Part shown: positions 5,709 through 13,660 of the stretch, one piece after another | Layout of the letters: the number at the start of each line of letters is the position of its first letter | How positions within the stretch are numbered: position 1 is the stretch's first letter | Source: Gammaproteobacteria bacterium | GTDB lineage: Bacteria > Pseudomonadota > Gammaproteobacteria > HTCC5015 | Length of the DNA stretch: 13,660 nt | Direction of reading: 5' to 3' | NCBI GenBank assembly: GCA_020630145.1 | Contig: JAHDBX010000013.1 | Location: 1 to 13,660, forward strand | Program-made: the position numbers and the translations under genes | The notes under the pieces: model-generated | What the model was told of the DNA's origin: nothing | The model's database searches: none | The model's input: only the letters and a program-made list of their open reading frames with translations

Positions 5709-6943
5709 ATTAAGCTCAGTAGTTCTTCAGACCATTGAATAGCTTTATGGTAGGCTTTGAGTATTTCTTTATTCGACAAGTCTTTAAAGGCTATCTCTCC
5801 CCATTCTCCATTCTCAATAGATATAGCACAGTTAAGTGCTTCGCCAATAGGTCCGTCTTTATTGATGATGCCAGTTTTTAATTCTTCACTTAAAGGTAGT
5901 TGGTTAAGAATTTGTTTGATCGGCGCATTCATCAGTAAATCTAAAGCTGAGAACATGCCAGCGGTGAAGTAGCCATCTGTGTCTTGGTCTGCGGCTTCAG
6001 CCAATAGTTCGCATATCTTTGCGCGTAGCAAGGCAATTTCTATTAATGCGATGGGTTGGTCGCCGCAATTTTTTAATGAAATAATAGCTGCGAAGTTGCG
6101 TATTTCTGTACGGCCTAACAATACTAAGGCATTTCTTATGGACTCAACGCTTGATTTTAAAGCAAAGAAAGGCGAGTTAATCAGTTTTAATAATTTAAAG
6201 CTCAGTGATACATCTTCAGAAATAATTTGGTTCAACTCTTCAATAGTCGAGTCATTTGAAAAAACGGTAGAGAGTAAGTTCAGTATTGCTACTTTGCTGT
6301 CTGGTAGTGTTTTTTCAATGTACTCTCTTGGGTGGCTTAAAAAGTAACCTTGTGAAAATTCATAGCCTGCTTGGTTGGCTTGCATATAGTCGGGTAGTGT
6401 TTCAATCATGGTTGCAATAAGTTGAATGCGTTTAGACTTTCTGAACGCATTGGGTAAGTCTAGGAACTGTTCCTTGTCGATTGCAGTCGAGTTAACACGG
6501 TATAGGTCGAAGTATTCAGCATAGCTGATGATATCGTCCAGATACTTTGTGCCACCAGCTGATACTTCATAACCTCTACTGGTTAAGTCTTTAAGTTGTT
6601 CAAGTAGTGGTTTGTCAATAGGCGTATCATCGGGGATATCGAGTATGATTTTGTTCGCCGGTAATGGCATGTTTGCAATGATAGGTAGAAACTCGGTGGT
6701 TGTATTTAAAATCGCTTTGCGCCCACACATCATATCTTCGATATTAAAGTGAAAAATAAAGTTTGATAGCACTTCACCAGAGGCATCTGTGGCATCTATA
6801 TCTTCTATTGAGCGATTATGGCAGCGAAATAAAAATTCATATGCATAAATCCCAAGGTTTTGGTTATAAACGGGCTGCCTGGCAACCATGACATTGGTAT
6901 TCGGATCAAAATTCGCAGTTTCAGCGGTGGCAAGCGTAGGCAT
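5705..6943 (-). CDS. Degenerate EAL plus HDOD domain signalling protein (YuxH-like)
   Basis: This 412-residue cytoplasmic protein has an EAL-like N-terminal half (about 16-205) and an HDOD domain (about 215-365), the architecture of YuxH/CdgJ proteins that influence motility and biofilm behaviour. The EAL half keeps the opening ARQPVYNQNLGIYAYEFLFR (21-40, EFL in place of EAL) and the closing QGYFLSHP (198-205). The metal-binding DDFGTG segment is replaced by SAGGTKYLDD (about 128-137), so c-di-GMP hydrolysis is very unlikely. HDOD domains lack HD-hydrolase metal ligands and act as scaffolds. I chose ATG at 6943 because GGAG lies five bases upstream; the frame stays open to a TTG at 6958, which has no better site. 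It is 71 bases downstream of srkA and may be the last gene of that run. Its stop overlaps the PLD gene's stop. Confidence 0.82.
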   Translation of the reverse strand: MPTLATAETANFDPNTNVMVARQPVYNQNLGIYAYEFLFRCHNRSIEDIDATDASGEVLSNFIFHFNIEDMMCGRKAILNTTTEFLPIIANMPLPANKIILDIPDDTPIDKPLLEQLKDLTSRGYEVSAGGTKYLDDIISYAEYFDLYRVNSTAIDKEQFLDLPNAFRKSKRIQLIATMIETLPDYMQANQAGYEFSQGYFLSHPREYIEKTLPDSKVAILNLLSTVFSNDSTIEELNQIISEDVSLSFKLLKLINSPFFALKSSVESIRNALVLLGRTEIRNFAAIISLKNCGDQPIALIEIALLRAKICELLAEAADQDTDGYFTAGMFSALDLLMNAPIKQILNQLPLSEELKTGIINKDGPIGEALNCAISIENGEWGEIAFKDLSNKEILKAYHKAIQWSEELLSLI

Positions 6944-7014
6944 GTGTTCTCCAAACAATATTATCTAGTTGTTTGTCGGCAGCATAAGCTAAAACTTTAT
7001 GGGCGAAACACCTT

Positions 7015-8019
7015 TTAACTGGGGTAAAGAGATAGAGGTGGTTCTTGCAAAAATGCCAGTTGCTCACGTAGTTCAAGTATGTGACTTTCCCAGTAACGTT
7101 GTGAGTTAAACCATGGGAATGCAATAGGGAAGGCAGGGTCTTGCCAACGCTTGGCTAGCCATGCAGCGTGGTGCATAAGGCGTAAGGTGCGTAAGGTTTC
7201 TATAAGGGCGAGTTCTTGTGTATTAAACTCACAAAATTCTTCATAACCTTCTAATAATACGGATAATTGGTCACGTTGCTGGTGTTGGTCTCCAGAGAGC
7301 AACATCCATAAGTCTTGGATAGCAGGGGCCATGCGTGCATCGTCAAAGTCGACGAAGTGAGCGGTGTTTTGGCGCCACAGTATATTGCCGATATGGCAGT
7401 CAGCGTGGCTGCGAATATTGCTGATATGACTATTGCTATCAGTGATATCTTGCATACGGCTGAGTACATCGTCAGTGAGGCTTGAGTAAGCGGTTTTTAA
7501 TTCCATTGGAATAACATCGTTCTCAATCAGTGCTTTACTATTAATGCCGTAGTCTTGAATAGTAATGGTAGGACGTTCCTCAAATGCTTTTTGTTTGCCT
7601 ATGTTGTGCAGCCTTCCTAGAAAACGGCCTAAGACGATTAGGTTGTCATCATTGTCTAATTCAGGAGCATGCCCACCTTGGGTTGGAAATAGGGCATAGC
7701 GGAACTGAACATTGTCTTGCTGAATATAAAATAAACTTTTATTGTTATATACGATGGGGGCAACGACTGAGAGCTCTTGCTCGGCTAATTCAAAGCAGAA
7801 CTGGTGCTCTTCTAGAATTTGTGCATCAGTCCATCTTTCTGGCCTGTAGAACTTAACAATAAGGGGTTGCTGGTCTTCTATGCCTATTCGGTATACGCGG
7901 TTCTCATAACTATTTAGTGCCAGTAAGCGTGCATCGCTTTGATAGCCTAGTTTCTCTACCGCATCGATAATTAACTCGGGTGTGAGTAGCGAATAGGGAT
8001 GCACGCTTGCGTTTGTCAT
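7015..8019 (-). CDS. srkA: Stress response serine/threonine protein kinase SrkA (YihE)
   Basis: This 334-residue aminoglycoside-phosphotransferase-fold kinase closely matches E. coli SrkA (328 residues). Visible landmarks are LNSYENRVYRIG (nucleotide loop, 35-46), lysine K56 in IVKFYRPERW (54-63), ILEEHQF (68-74), the catalytic loop SHADCHIGNILW (204-215) with D207 and N212, and FVDFDDAR (222-229) with metal-binding D224. E. coli has HGD where this protein has HAD at 205-207, a mild substitution. SrkA phosphorylates proteins on Ser/Thr and counters stress-induced death in E. coli, where it sits upstream of dsbA; here the neighbours are ppnP and rapA instead. The start is 24 bases after the ppnP stop, with no strong ribosome site, which suggests co-transcription. 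Confidence 0.93.
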   Translation of the reverse strand: MTNASVHPYSLLTPELIIDAVEKLGYQSDARLLALNSYENRVYRIGIEDQQPLIVKFYRPERWTDAQILEEHQFCFELAEQELSVVAPIVYNNKSLFYIQQDNVQFRYALFPTQGGHAPELDNDDNLIVLGRFLGRLHNIGKQKAFEERPTITIQDYGINSKALIENDVIPMELKTAYSSLTDDVLSRMQDITDSNSHISNIRSHADCHIGNILWRQNTAHFVDFDDARMAPAIQDLWMLLSGDQHQQRDQLSVLLEGYEEFCEFNTQELALIETLRTLRLMHHAAWLAKRWQDPAFPIAFPWFNSQRYWESHILELREQLAFLQEPPLSLYPS

Positions 8020-8043
8020 TTGGGTATCGTTTACGTAGTTGAC

Positions 8044-8325
8044 TTATTCATAGGTGCAAAGGTAAGCAGTTTCTTGTTTAACTTGTAACTGAAAGCTTGT
8101 GTTGGCCTCAACAATAAAATGCATGCCCTGCGTAAAACTTTGCCAATCATCACTGTTAGGCAGTTTTACAATAAGTTCACCGCTAACCACGGTCATGGTT
8201 TCTTTCTGACTAGTACCAAATTCGTATTCGCCAATGGCCATTACGCCAACGGTTGCAGGTAAAGAGGCTGTTTTAAAACCGATTGATTTAACTTTGCCAT
8301 CAAAATATTCGTTTACGCTTAACAT
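8044..8325 (-). CDS. ppnP: Pyrimidine/purine nucleoside phosphorylase PpnP (YaiE)
   Basis: This 93-residue cupin-fold enzyme splits many nucleosides with phosphate into base and ribose-1-phosphate. The N-terminus [17 protein letters not shown] matches E. coli PpnP (94 residues, [17 protein letters not shown]), followed by [23 protein letters not shown], the DWQSF turn and the closing [13 protein letters not shown]. The frame is open further upstream to 8409 inside rapA, but ATG at 8325 is chosen because AGGA stands seven bases before it and homology starts there. It begins 14 bases after the rapA stop and ends 24 bases before srkA, so it is almost certainly in the same transcript. PpnP is cytoplasmic and short, and the gene is intact. 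Confidence 0.94.
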   Translation of the reverse strand: MLSVNEYFDGKVKSIGFKTASLPATVGVMAIGEYEFGTSQKETMTVVSGELIVKLPNSDDWQSFTQGMHFIVEANTSFQLQVKQETAYLCTYE

Positions 8326-8339
8326 GTTGAGATCCTGTC

Positions 8340-11153
8340 TTAGTAGTTGTTGATAACGATACGAATAGCTTGCAGTTGGTATTCTGTGCGTTGAATATAG
8401 TCGCTGCATATCGCTATTTTATCTTTAATAAAGTCTATCTCAGATTGTCTTACACTGCTGTTAACTTTGCGCAAGGCTTCTAAACGAGATAGTTCTGCGC
8501 CAAGGTGGTTTTGCATGGCATTTTGTGCCTTGGCTTGTATTTTTTGTGTTTCTTTGTTGACCAAGTTATCTGCTTTACCCAGTAAACTCGTCACATTGCT
8601 TCGAAGTTGTTCGGCAATTTGCGCTCGCATGGTTTTAGGTAAGTTGTTAACTAGGCTATTAACTTTATCGTGGCTTAATACAGCACTGTAGTTTTTATTG
8701 TCACTGCCAATCACTAGCCTGAATGGGCTTAATGGTAAGTAACGATCTAACTCTAATGATTTATGTGAGATACCTTCAACGGTGTAATAACACTCCAGCA
8801 TAAATAAACCCTTGGGTAGACTTTTAACTGCAATAGAGCCAATGGCTGTATTGCCGAGATCGCCGTTTAGTAGCATGCCCAGACTTTCGCTTACCATTGG
8901 GTGCTCCCAGCTTAAAAACTCCATGTCTTCGCGGCTTAGAGACTTTTCCCTTGAAAAGGTAATGGTTGTGCCTTCTTCTTTTAAGCCGGGGAATGGTGCT
9001 TGCATATGGTCGCTTGGCCGCAAAATTAATGTGCCTTCTGAGTGGTATTCGGTTTCTACACCATATTGGTCAAAAACAACATCCATAAAGTTGCTGAGTT
9101 TATTGCTACTTTCAACTTCATGAATTTGTTCAATTAAAGCATTAGCAATGTCGGGTTTGCATGAGTTTAATTCCAGCAGGCGATCGCGACCTTCTTGTAG
9201 CTTTTGTAGGCTTTCATTTGTATAGCTGTGTGCCTCACCAATTAACTCGCTTAAGGTCCTTTCATTTTTGCTCAGGAGTATGGGTTCTAGGCGTGCTTTG
9301 AAGTGCGAGAAAATAGCGTAAGCCGATGCACAACTGCGTTCAAAAATTTGCATGCCTTCGTGATAAAAGCGGAACAAGCTTTCTTGTGCGCTATTAGCAA
9401 TATAAGGAATATGAATTTGGATGTCGTGTTGCTGACCAATTCGGTCTAAACGTCCGATACGTTGCTCGAGTAAGTCGGGGTTGAGAGGTAAGTCAAATAG
9501 CACTAAGTGATGTGCAAATTGGAAGTTGCGGCCTTCGCTGCCAATTTCCGAGCAAATTAATACTTGAGCACCTGTACCACCATCATCAAAATCATCAAAC
9601 TGACTTCCTTCTGCAAAGTATGCCGCAGCACGGTCGCGTTCGATGATGCTGAGGCCTTCGTAAAAAGAGGCGCTACGAATACCTGCGCGTAAATTTAGGT
9701 GCTTATCTAAAGCAATAGCGGTTTCAGCATGGTGGCAAATGAGTAAAACTTTTTCGTTTTTATGTTCTTTTAATAAGTTAGTTAACCATGTGACTCGAGC
9801 ATCGGTTTTTAACCAATCGCTATTCAGCGTTTCTGGATAAATATGTTGATTAATATTATCTGAGTCTTGAAGGTTTTCATTGGCTTCAAGCGCATATGGT
9901 TTAGCAATTCGTTTGGGGAAGCCTTTTATTGCTGATCGTGTGTTTCTAAATAAGACGCGCCCTGTGCCATGTCGGTCAAGCAGATCACGAATAATTGTGT
10001 CTTTATTCTCTTTAGCATTAACTTTAGCGCCCAAGTATTTTTCAAGTTGTTGCTGTTGCTGAGAGTCTAATGATTCATTTTGTATGGCTTCAACAATTTT
10101 ATTTAAGGCTTCATATTGAGACTGTTCTTGTTTAAATGCTTCTAGATCATGAAAGCGTGCTGGGTCTAGTAAACGTAAGCGTGCGAAGTGGTTATCTAAA
10201 CCGACTTGTTCAGGCGTAGCTGTTAGCAGCAGTACGCCTTGGCTTACATGGCTGAGTGCTTCAACACAGGCGTACTCATCGCTCTTGTTATCTTCTGACC
10301 ATTCCAAGTGGTGCGCTTCGTCAACAATAAGCATATCCCATGAGGTATCAGTCGCGTACTGAAAAAACTCATCGTTTTTAGTTAATAAGCTTAAAGGGCA
10401 GAGTATCAGTTGCTCTGCTTCAAATGGGTTGTTGCCGCTTTCCATATTGGCGTAAACACGGTCTTCATCGTAGATAGAAAAATGCAGGTTAAAGCGCCTT
10501 AACATTTCTACTAACCATTGGTGTACCAAGCTGTCTGGAACCAGTATTAATACTCTAGAAGCCTGACCTGTATGTAACTGATAGTGCAGTATCATGCCAG
10601 CCTCAATGGTTTTACCCAAGCCAACCTCATCGGCTAATAGTACGCGGGGTGCATGTCGTTGAGCGACTTCTTTGGCAATATACACTTGGTGCGGTAATAG
10701 GTTGGTGCGTGAACCTTGCAAACCTTTTATAGGCGACTGTTGTAATTCATGTCGCAGGGCCAGTGTTTGCACACGCAAGGCAAAGTGTTTGTTTTTATCG
10801 ATTTGCCCACTGAATAAACGTTGTTGTGGCGTACTAAATTTTACGAAGCAGCTTAAATCAATTTCGTGTACTTCAACTTCTTCTTGGTTTTGGTCTAAGC
10901 AGGTATAACTGAAAATATCGTTAGTTTCATGGACAGTGACAACTGTGTAGTTTTTGTCATCCATATCTTGGATAACATCACCTTCGCTGTACTTAATACG
11001 GCTTAAGGGTGCATTGTTACTAGCGTAGACACGACTTTCTTCGCTAGCAGGGAAAATAATTTTAACGCGACGGTCTTCGCACTCTGTAACTATGCCTAAA
11101 CCGAGTTGAGTCTCGGTGTGGCTGGCCCAGCGTTGGCCTACAACAAACTTCAT
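8340..11153 (-). CDS. rapA: RNA polymerase-associated Swi2/Snf2 ATPase RapA (HepA)
   Basis: This 937-residue ATPase recycles RNA polymerase stalled in post-termination complexes. The order is: N-terminal Tudor/KOW-like domains (about 1-107, opening [20 protein letters not shown]), helicase lobe 1 with [14 protein letters not shown] (Walker A at 175-182), VDEAHH (DEAH at 278-281) and LLTATPEQ, then lobe 2 with [28 protein letters not shown] and the arginine-finger motif [11 protein letters not shown]. The C-terminal RapA-specific region (about 640-937) includes [24 protein letters not shown] and the [10 protein letters not shown] helix. E. coli RapA is 968 residues. The ATG at 11153 matches the E. 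coli N-terminus; an in-frame ATG at 11165 and TTG at 11171 are possible, and none has a clear ribosome site. It heads the run rapA-ppnP-srkA-EAL/HDOD. Confidence 0.96.
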   Translation of the reverse strand: MKFVVGQRWASHTETQLGLGIVTECEDRRVKIIFPASEESRVYASNNAPLSRIKYSEGDVIQDMDDKNYTVVTVHETNDIFSYTCLDQNQEEVEVHEIDLSCFVKFSTPQQRLFSGQIDKNKHFALRVQTLALRHELQQSPIKGLQGSRTNLLPHQVYIAKEVAQRHAPRVLLADEVGLGKTIEAGMILHYQLHTGQASRVLILVPDSLVHQWLVEMLRRFNLHFSIYDEDRVYANMESGNNPFEAEQLILCPLSLLTKNDEFFQYATDTSWDMLIVDEAHHLEWSEDNKSDEYACVEALSHVSQGVLLLTATPEQVGLDNHFARLRLLDPARFHDLEAFKQEQSQYEALNKIVEAIQNESLDSQQQQQLEKYLGAKVNAKENKDTIIRDLLDRHGTGRVLFRNTRSAIKGFPKRIAKPYALEANENLQDSDNINQHIYPETLNSDWLKTDARVTWLTNLLKEHKNEKVLLICHHAETAIALDKHLNLRAGIRSASFYEGLSIIERDRAAAYFAEGSQFDDFDDGGTGAQVLICSEIGSEGRNFQFAHHLVLFDLPLNPDLLEQRIGRLDRIGQQHDIQIHIPYIANSAQESLFRFYHEGMQIFERSCASAYAIFSHFKARLEPILLSKNERTLSELIGEAHSYTNESLQKLQEGRDRLLELNSCKPDIANALIEQIHEVESSNKLSNFMDVVFDQYGVETEYHSEGTLILRPSDHMQAPFPGLKEEGTTITFSREKSLSREDMEFLSWEHPMVSESLGMLLNGDLGNTAIGSIAVKSLPKGLFMLECYYTVEGISHKSLELDRYLPLSPFRLVIGSDNKNYSAVLSHDKVNSLVNNLPKTMRAQIAEQLRSNVTSLLGKADNLVNKETQKIQAKAQNAMQNHLGAELSRLEALRKVNSSVRQSEIDFIKDKIAICSDYIQRTEYQLQAIRIVINNY

Positions 11154-11186
11154 ACTTAAGGTCATTATCAATTTAAAAGGGCGCGT

Positions 11187-11195
11187 ATTTTAGCA
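11187..11195 (-). promoter_or_regulatory. Candidate extended -10 promoter for rapA
   Basis: On the minus strand the sequence reads TGCTAAAAT, an extended -10 element whose hexamer TAAAAT differs from TATAAT at one base. Transcription would start near 11180, giving a leader of about 27 bases to the rapA ATG at 11153. There is no good -35 at 16-18 bases upstream, as expected when an extended -10 compensates. This is a motif match only. Confidence 0.4.
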
Positions 11196-11224
11196 TTGAC
11201 GCACATATTATGTTTGGCTAATAC
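11196..11224 (+). promoter_or_regulatory. Candidate sigma-70 promoter for the HExxH gene
   Basis: TTGACG (11196-11201, five of six against TTGACA) is followed after exactly 17 bases by TAATAC (11219-11224), which matches TATAAT at only three of six positions. Transcription would begin near 11231, inside the TGAAT-N4-ATTCA dyad, leaving a leader of about 110 bases before ATG 11340. The box abuts the candidate minus-strand promoter for rapA. Confidence 0.3.
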
Positions 11225-11226
11225 AG

Positions 11227-11240
11227 TGAATTAATATTCA
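11227..11240. promoter_or_regulatory. Dyad TGAAT-N4-ATTCA, candidate operator
   Basis: TGAATTAATATTCA has perfect five-base arms around a four-base centre (TAAT). It lies just after the candidate plus-strand -10 and about 35 bases upstream of the candidate rapA start, so a bound regulator could affect both genes. The arms are short and AT-rich, so chance is possible. Confidence 0.3.
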
Positions 11241-11263
11241 GCCATATGAAGTTTGGTTTGGAA

Positions 11264-11293
11264 ATATGCATGCCACCCTCAACTTATATGCAT
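11264..11293. repeat. Paired ATATGCAT direct repeats, 22-bp period
   Basis: ATATGCAT occurs at 11264-11271 and again at 11286-11293, a start-to-start distance of 22 bases, about two helical turns. Each contains the palindrome ATGCAT. They lie in the leader of the HExxH gene, 47-76 bases before its start. Two same-face copies could be binding sites for a dimeric regulator; no known consensus is recognised. Confidence 0.35.
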
Positions 11294-11339
11294 AATGATG
11301 GTCATACTTAGCAGAATAAAGCTTGGGGTATCTGAAATA

Positions 11340-12266
11340 ATGAAAATGAAGCTGTTTATAAGTCAATTAACTATTCTTGTTGGAGTTGTCCTCTTTCCTC
11401 AAGCACTATTTGCTGAAGACTTTGCAGAGTCTGTTCAAGTTGGTAATACTACATTAACGTTAATATTAGATGGTCCAGCAGATATGTCTGTTTCCGCTGC
11501 TGAATTGAACAAATGGATTGCTGTATCAGCTAAAACTGTTGAAAACCTCTACGGTGCTTTCCCTGTTAACGAAGCCTTAATTGCCTTGCAAGTACAAAAA
11601 GGCAAGGGCGTACACAGGGGGATGGCAATGGGTGTCGGCGGTGCGTCGATTAATATTTGGTTGGGCGCCGAGAGTGGAGTCAAAGACTTTCGGCAGGACT
11701 GGATTATGGTGCATGAAATGGTGCACTTGGCTTTTCCTAGGGTGGCTAATAAGCATGACTGGATAGAAGAGGGTATAGCGACTTATATGGAACCTATTGC
11801 GCGGGCAGCGATGGGTAATTTATCTGCTGAAAAAGTTTGGGCATTTTTCCTGAATGGTATGCCAAAAGGCTTGCCTGAGTATGGCGATAAAGGCTTGGAC
11901 AATACGCCAACTTGGGGTAGAACATATTGGGGTGGCGCTATGTTTTGCTTATTGGCAGATATAGCTATTCGTCAGCAAAGCGAAGGTAAAAAGTCATTGC
12001 GAGATGCATTGATTGGCATTGTTGATGCGGGGTATTCATTTTTAGATACGGCTAATTTAGTAAAGGTTCTTACGGTGGCAGATAAAGCCACGAATACGAC
12101 TGTGCTAATGGATTTATATCGGCAGCATCGGAATACAGCTGTGCAGGTAGATTTGCCTTCTTTATGGCATAAATTAGGTGTGTCTTTAGATAGTGCGGGT
12201 AAGGTTAAATTTGATAATGCGGCACCTTGGGCGCGTATGCGTGAGGATATAACTTTTGCTAGATAA
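11340..12266 (+). CDS. Exported HExxH metallopeptidase-like protein (peptidase MA-type)
   Basis: Starting at ATG 11340, this is a 308-residue protein with a signal peptide: MKMK, a hydrophobic core at residues 5-22, and cleavage after LFA (about residue 25). The start is preferred over the longer open frame from 11253 because the signal sequence begins here; GGGG at 11325-11328 is a distant ribosome site. VHEMVHLAF contains HExxH (H125, E126, H129), and WIEEGIATYMEP (141-152) supplies a glutamate (E143 or E144) as the probable third zinc ligand, the gluzincin pattern of peptidase MA-like proteins. The histidine-to-glutamate spacing is 14-15 residues rather than the 19 of M1 aminopeptidases. 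The conserved WGRTYWGGAMFCLLAD (192-207) probably packs behind the active site. It should act in the periplasm. Substrate and role are unknown. It is transcribed divergently from rapA. Confidence 0.75.
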   Translation: MKMKLFISQLTILVGVVLFPQALFAEDFAESVQVGNTTLTLILDGPADMSVSAAELNKWIAVSAKTVENLYGAFPVNEALIALQVQKGKGVHRGMAMGVGGASINIWLGAESGVKDFRQDWIMVHEMVHLAFPRVANKHDWIEEGIATYMEPIARAAMGNLSAEKVWAFFLNGMPKGLPEYGDKGLDNTPTWGRTYWGGAMFCLLADIAIRQQSEGKKSLRDALIGIVDAGYSFLDTANLVKVLTVADKATNTTVLMDLYRQHRNTAVQVDLPSLWHKLGVSLDSAGKVKFDNAAPWARMREDITFAR

Positions 12267-12306
12267 GCTAGCTTTATTCTATGTTGATGATATTTTCTTA
12301 AGGTCA

Positions 12307-12333
12307 GTGCAACTCATTATTAATGAGCTGCAC
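12307..12333. terminator. Hairpin between convergent genes, possible bidirectional terminator
   Basis: GTGCAACTCATT and AATGAGCTGCAC form a 12-base stem with one A-C mismatch and a three-base ATT loop. It sits in the 98-base gap between the stop of the HExxH gene and the stop of the FabY-like gene, which is the usual place for a shared terminator. Neither side has a proper T-run (TTTT appears nine bases later on +), so it may instead protect 3' ends or aid Rho-dependent termination. Confidence 0.45.
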
Positions 12334-12364
12334 ATAGTAGTTTTGCTGCCTGAGTATGCTTACA

Positions 12365-13660
12365 TTAACACATGTCTTGATATGGGTTATCGAGTGCTAA
12401 GTTAATTTTTTCTTGGTAGCCGGGAATACTAATATTGTCTTTAGTGAATTTTATTTCGCTTTCGTCCACTAGTCTTTCACCAAAAACATAAATGACTCGG
12501 TAGTCACCTTGTGAAAAAGCCTGATCATATTCTGCGGCAGTGCTTTGTGTTAGAGCACGTTTTTCTTTATAACTTTGCATTGTCGCTGAGTCGTAACGTT
12601 TTTCCAGCATGCTTAAGGTTATCGCTGGGCTGAGTACTGATGCGCTAGCATTGTTACCACCAAAACCTTTTGAGTTTAAAAAAGCAACTTTAGGCGTATC
12701 AAGTTTTGTATCGCTCGTTGCTATATGTAAGCGGTCATCAATAACGTCGTCTGCAACTTTGTTAATGGTTTTAATGCCAGGCAGGTAACCATAGCTAAAT
12801 ACCCCTAGGGTTGCTGATAGTTGGTCGCCACTCGCCGGGCCAAGTGAGTGGCCAACATACGCTTTAACGGATGTTACAGGCCAGTTTTTGATGGAAAAAT
12901 TCTCAGCGACTTTGTCTAGTATAACGGACTCTGTAACACGATTTTGTGGCGTACTAGAGCCATGTGCCTGCACAAAGCTATGCTGTTGTACTGCGGCTTC
13001 TCCAACAATGGCTTGTGCAGATGCTACGGCTTTAGCTAAAGTAATATAGTTGCCAGGGCCAGGTGATGAGATAGATTTTTTAAAGCCATCAGCATTAACA
13101 AACACATCATTGACTGCGCCATGAATATTGGCGCCCAGTTCTATTGCTAAAGCGTCATCCATCAAAATAAAGTATTGTGCTGATTCACCCATGGTAAAAC
13201 CGCAGTTTTCTCCAAATGGTCGGCTAGCTTTACGGTTATCAATTTTGTCAGTATCTACGCCGTCTAGCTTAGCAAGTTGAGCATCTTTGGCTAAGGCACT
13301 CATGGCATCAAAACCGTCTATAAGCTCGGGTATGATAGGGGCTTCGCTGCCGCCAACAATCACGACGCGTCGTTTGCCCGACTTAATATCATCAACTGCT
13401 AAACGTAAGTTATAAAGTAAGCTTGCGCATGCGCCTGACATACTGCCAGTAGAACCCATGCTGCCGCAAACATAAGCGTTTACAAAGTCAGCAGGCATAG
13501 AGTTTAAACCAAGTGCTAATTGTTTTGAGGTAGCGCGGTTAGATCGCAATCGTGCCTGCATTAAACCGCCTAAACCATTTTCATCCATTTGTGATGCACA
13601 GCTACTGGCATATACAGCAATTTCATCGGGAGCAATGCTATTCATTACGGTTTCCCATGG
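12365..13660 (-). CDS. fabY: Beta-ketoacyl-ACP synthase, FabY-like (5' end outside window)
   Basis: The visible 432 codons are the C-terminal part of a long ketoacyl synthase. The frame is open to the window edge, so the ATG at 13645 is probably internal. Counting from it, the thiolase-fold catalytic residues are C73 in GSMSGACAS, H228 in VQAHGSSTPQNRVTES and H266 in KAYVGHSLGPASGDQ, a Cys-His-His triad typical of KAS I/II elongation enzymes. RPFGENCGFTMGESAQ, FVNADGFKKSISSPG and NSKGFGGNNASASVLSP recall Pseudomonas FabY (about 634 residues), which starts fatty acid synthesis from acetyl-CoA and malonyl-ACP in place of FabH. The C-terminal extension after SMLEKRYD (about 347-426) is also FabY-like. 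Assignment to FabY rather than another long KAS is from memory of family sequence, not a search. The gene converges on the HExxH gene. Confidence 0.75.
   Translation of the reverse strand, partial: PWETVMNSIAPDEIAVYASSCASQMDENGLGGLMQARLRSNRATSKQLALGLNSMPADFVNAYVCGSMGSTGSMSGACASLLYNLRLAVDDIKSGKRRVVIVGGSEAPIIPELIDGFDAMSALAKDAQLAKLDGVDTDKIDNRKASRPFGENCGFTMGESAQYFILMDDALAIELGANIHGAVNDVFVNADGFKKSISSPGPGNYITLAKAVASAQAIVGEAAVQQHSFVQAHGSSTPQNRVTESVILDKVAENFSIKNWPVTSVKAYVGHSLGPASGDQLSATLGVFSYGYLPGIKTINKVADDVIDDRLHIATSDTKLDTPKVAFLNSKGFGGNNASASVLSPAITLSMLEKRYDSATMQSYKEKRALTQSTAAEYDQAFSQGDYRVIYVFGERLVDESEIKFTKDNISIPGYQEKINLALDNPYQDMC

Noticed and set aside
5979..6347. A 122-codon plus-strand frame opposite the EAL/HDOD gene.
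   Set aside because: It is a mirror of a well-supported coding gene, with no recognisable domain or ribosome site.
8326..8409. Upstream extension of the ppnP frame to 121 residues.
   Set aside because: Those codons lie inside the end of rapA, and family homology plus a ribosome site place the start at 8325.
11253..11339. Longer N-terminus for the HExxH protein starting at 11253.
   Set aside because: It would bury the signal peptide 29 residues inside the protein; ATG 11340 gives a standard export signal.

Overview
The window is ordinary-looking, moderately AT-rich chromosome of a gammaproteobacterium, most likely a marine member of the Cellvibrionales/Spongiibacterales/Pseudomonadales neighbourhood. 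The evidence is the mix of enterobacterial-type genes (rapA, ppnP, srkA and the EF-P paralogue yeiP/efpL, all closely matching their E. coli counterparts in motif and length) with a Pseudomonas-type long beta-ketoacyl synthase (FabY-like). Taxonomy is inference. Almost all DNA is coding. I see no tRNA, rRNA, CRISPR, insertion sequence, prophage or integron, and no gap above about 200 bases without a gene.

Layout. (1) Bases 1-2334, + strand: the end of an iron(III) ABC permease, its ATPase (1-base overlap) and a DMT/EamA exporter 12 bases further on. (2) 2402-3013, +: an exported methionine sulfoxide reductase A, convergent with (3) 3026-3214, -: a 62-residue CPXCG zinc-ribbon-like protein. 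(4) A 95-base divergent gap with a perfect 14-bp palindrome, then the + strand cluster pqiA-like, GFA-family and yeiP/efpL (3310-4841). (5) A 192-base gap holding a striking 11-bp inverted repeat whose loop is full of GGAGG motifs, then a phospholipase-D-like protein (5034-5708).

(6) 5705-11153, - strand: a compact run rapA -> ppnP -> srkA -> degenerate EAL/HDOD protein, with gaps of 14, 24 and 71 bases. The last gene's stop codon overlaps the PLD gene's stop in a shared TTAA. (7) A divergent promoter region (11154-11339) with candidate promoters both ways and candidate operators, then an exported HExxH metallopeptidase-like protein (11340-12266, +). (8) A hairpin between convergent genes and the 5'-truncated FabY-like synthase (12365 to the window end, -).

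Themes. The rapA-ppnP-srkA-HDOD run joins RNA polymerase recycling, nucleoside phosphorolysis, a stress kinase and a signalling scaffold, which suggests a stress or growth-transition module. The left part combines iron uptake with envelope oxidative repair. I found no convincing new defence or mobile system. The items most worth a second look are the three intergenic palindromes or repeats, the exported HExxH protein, and the PLD-like and EAL/HDOD pair.
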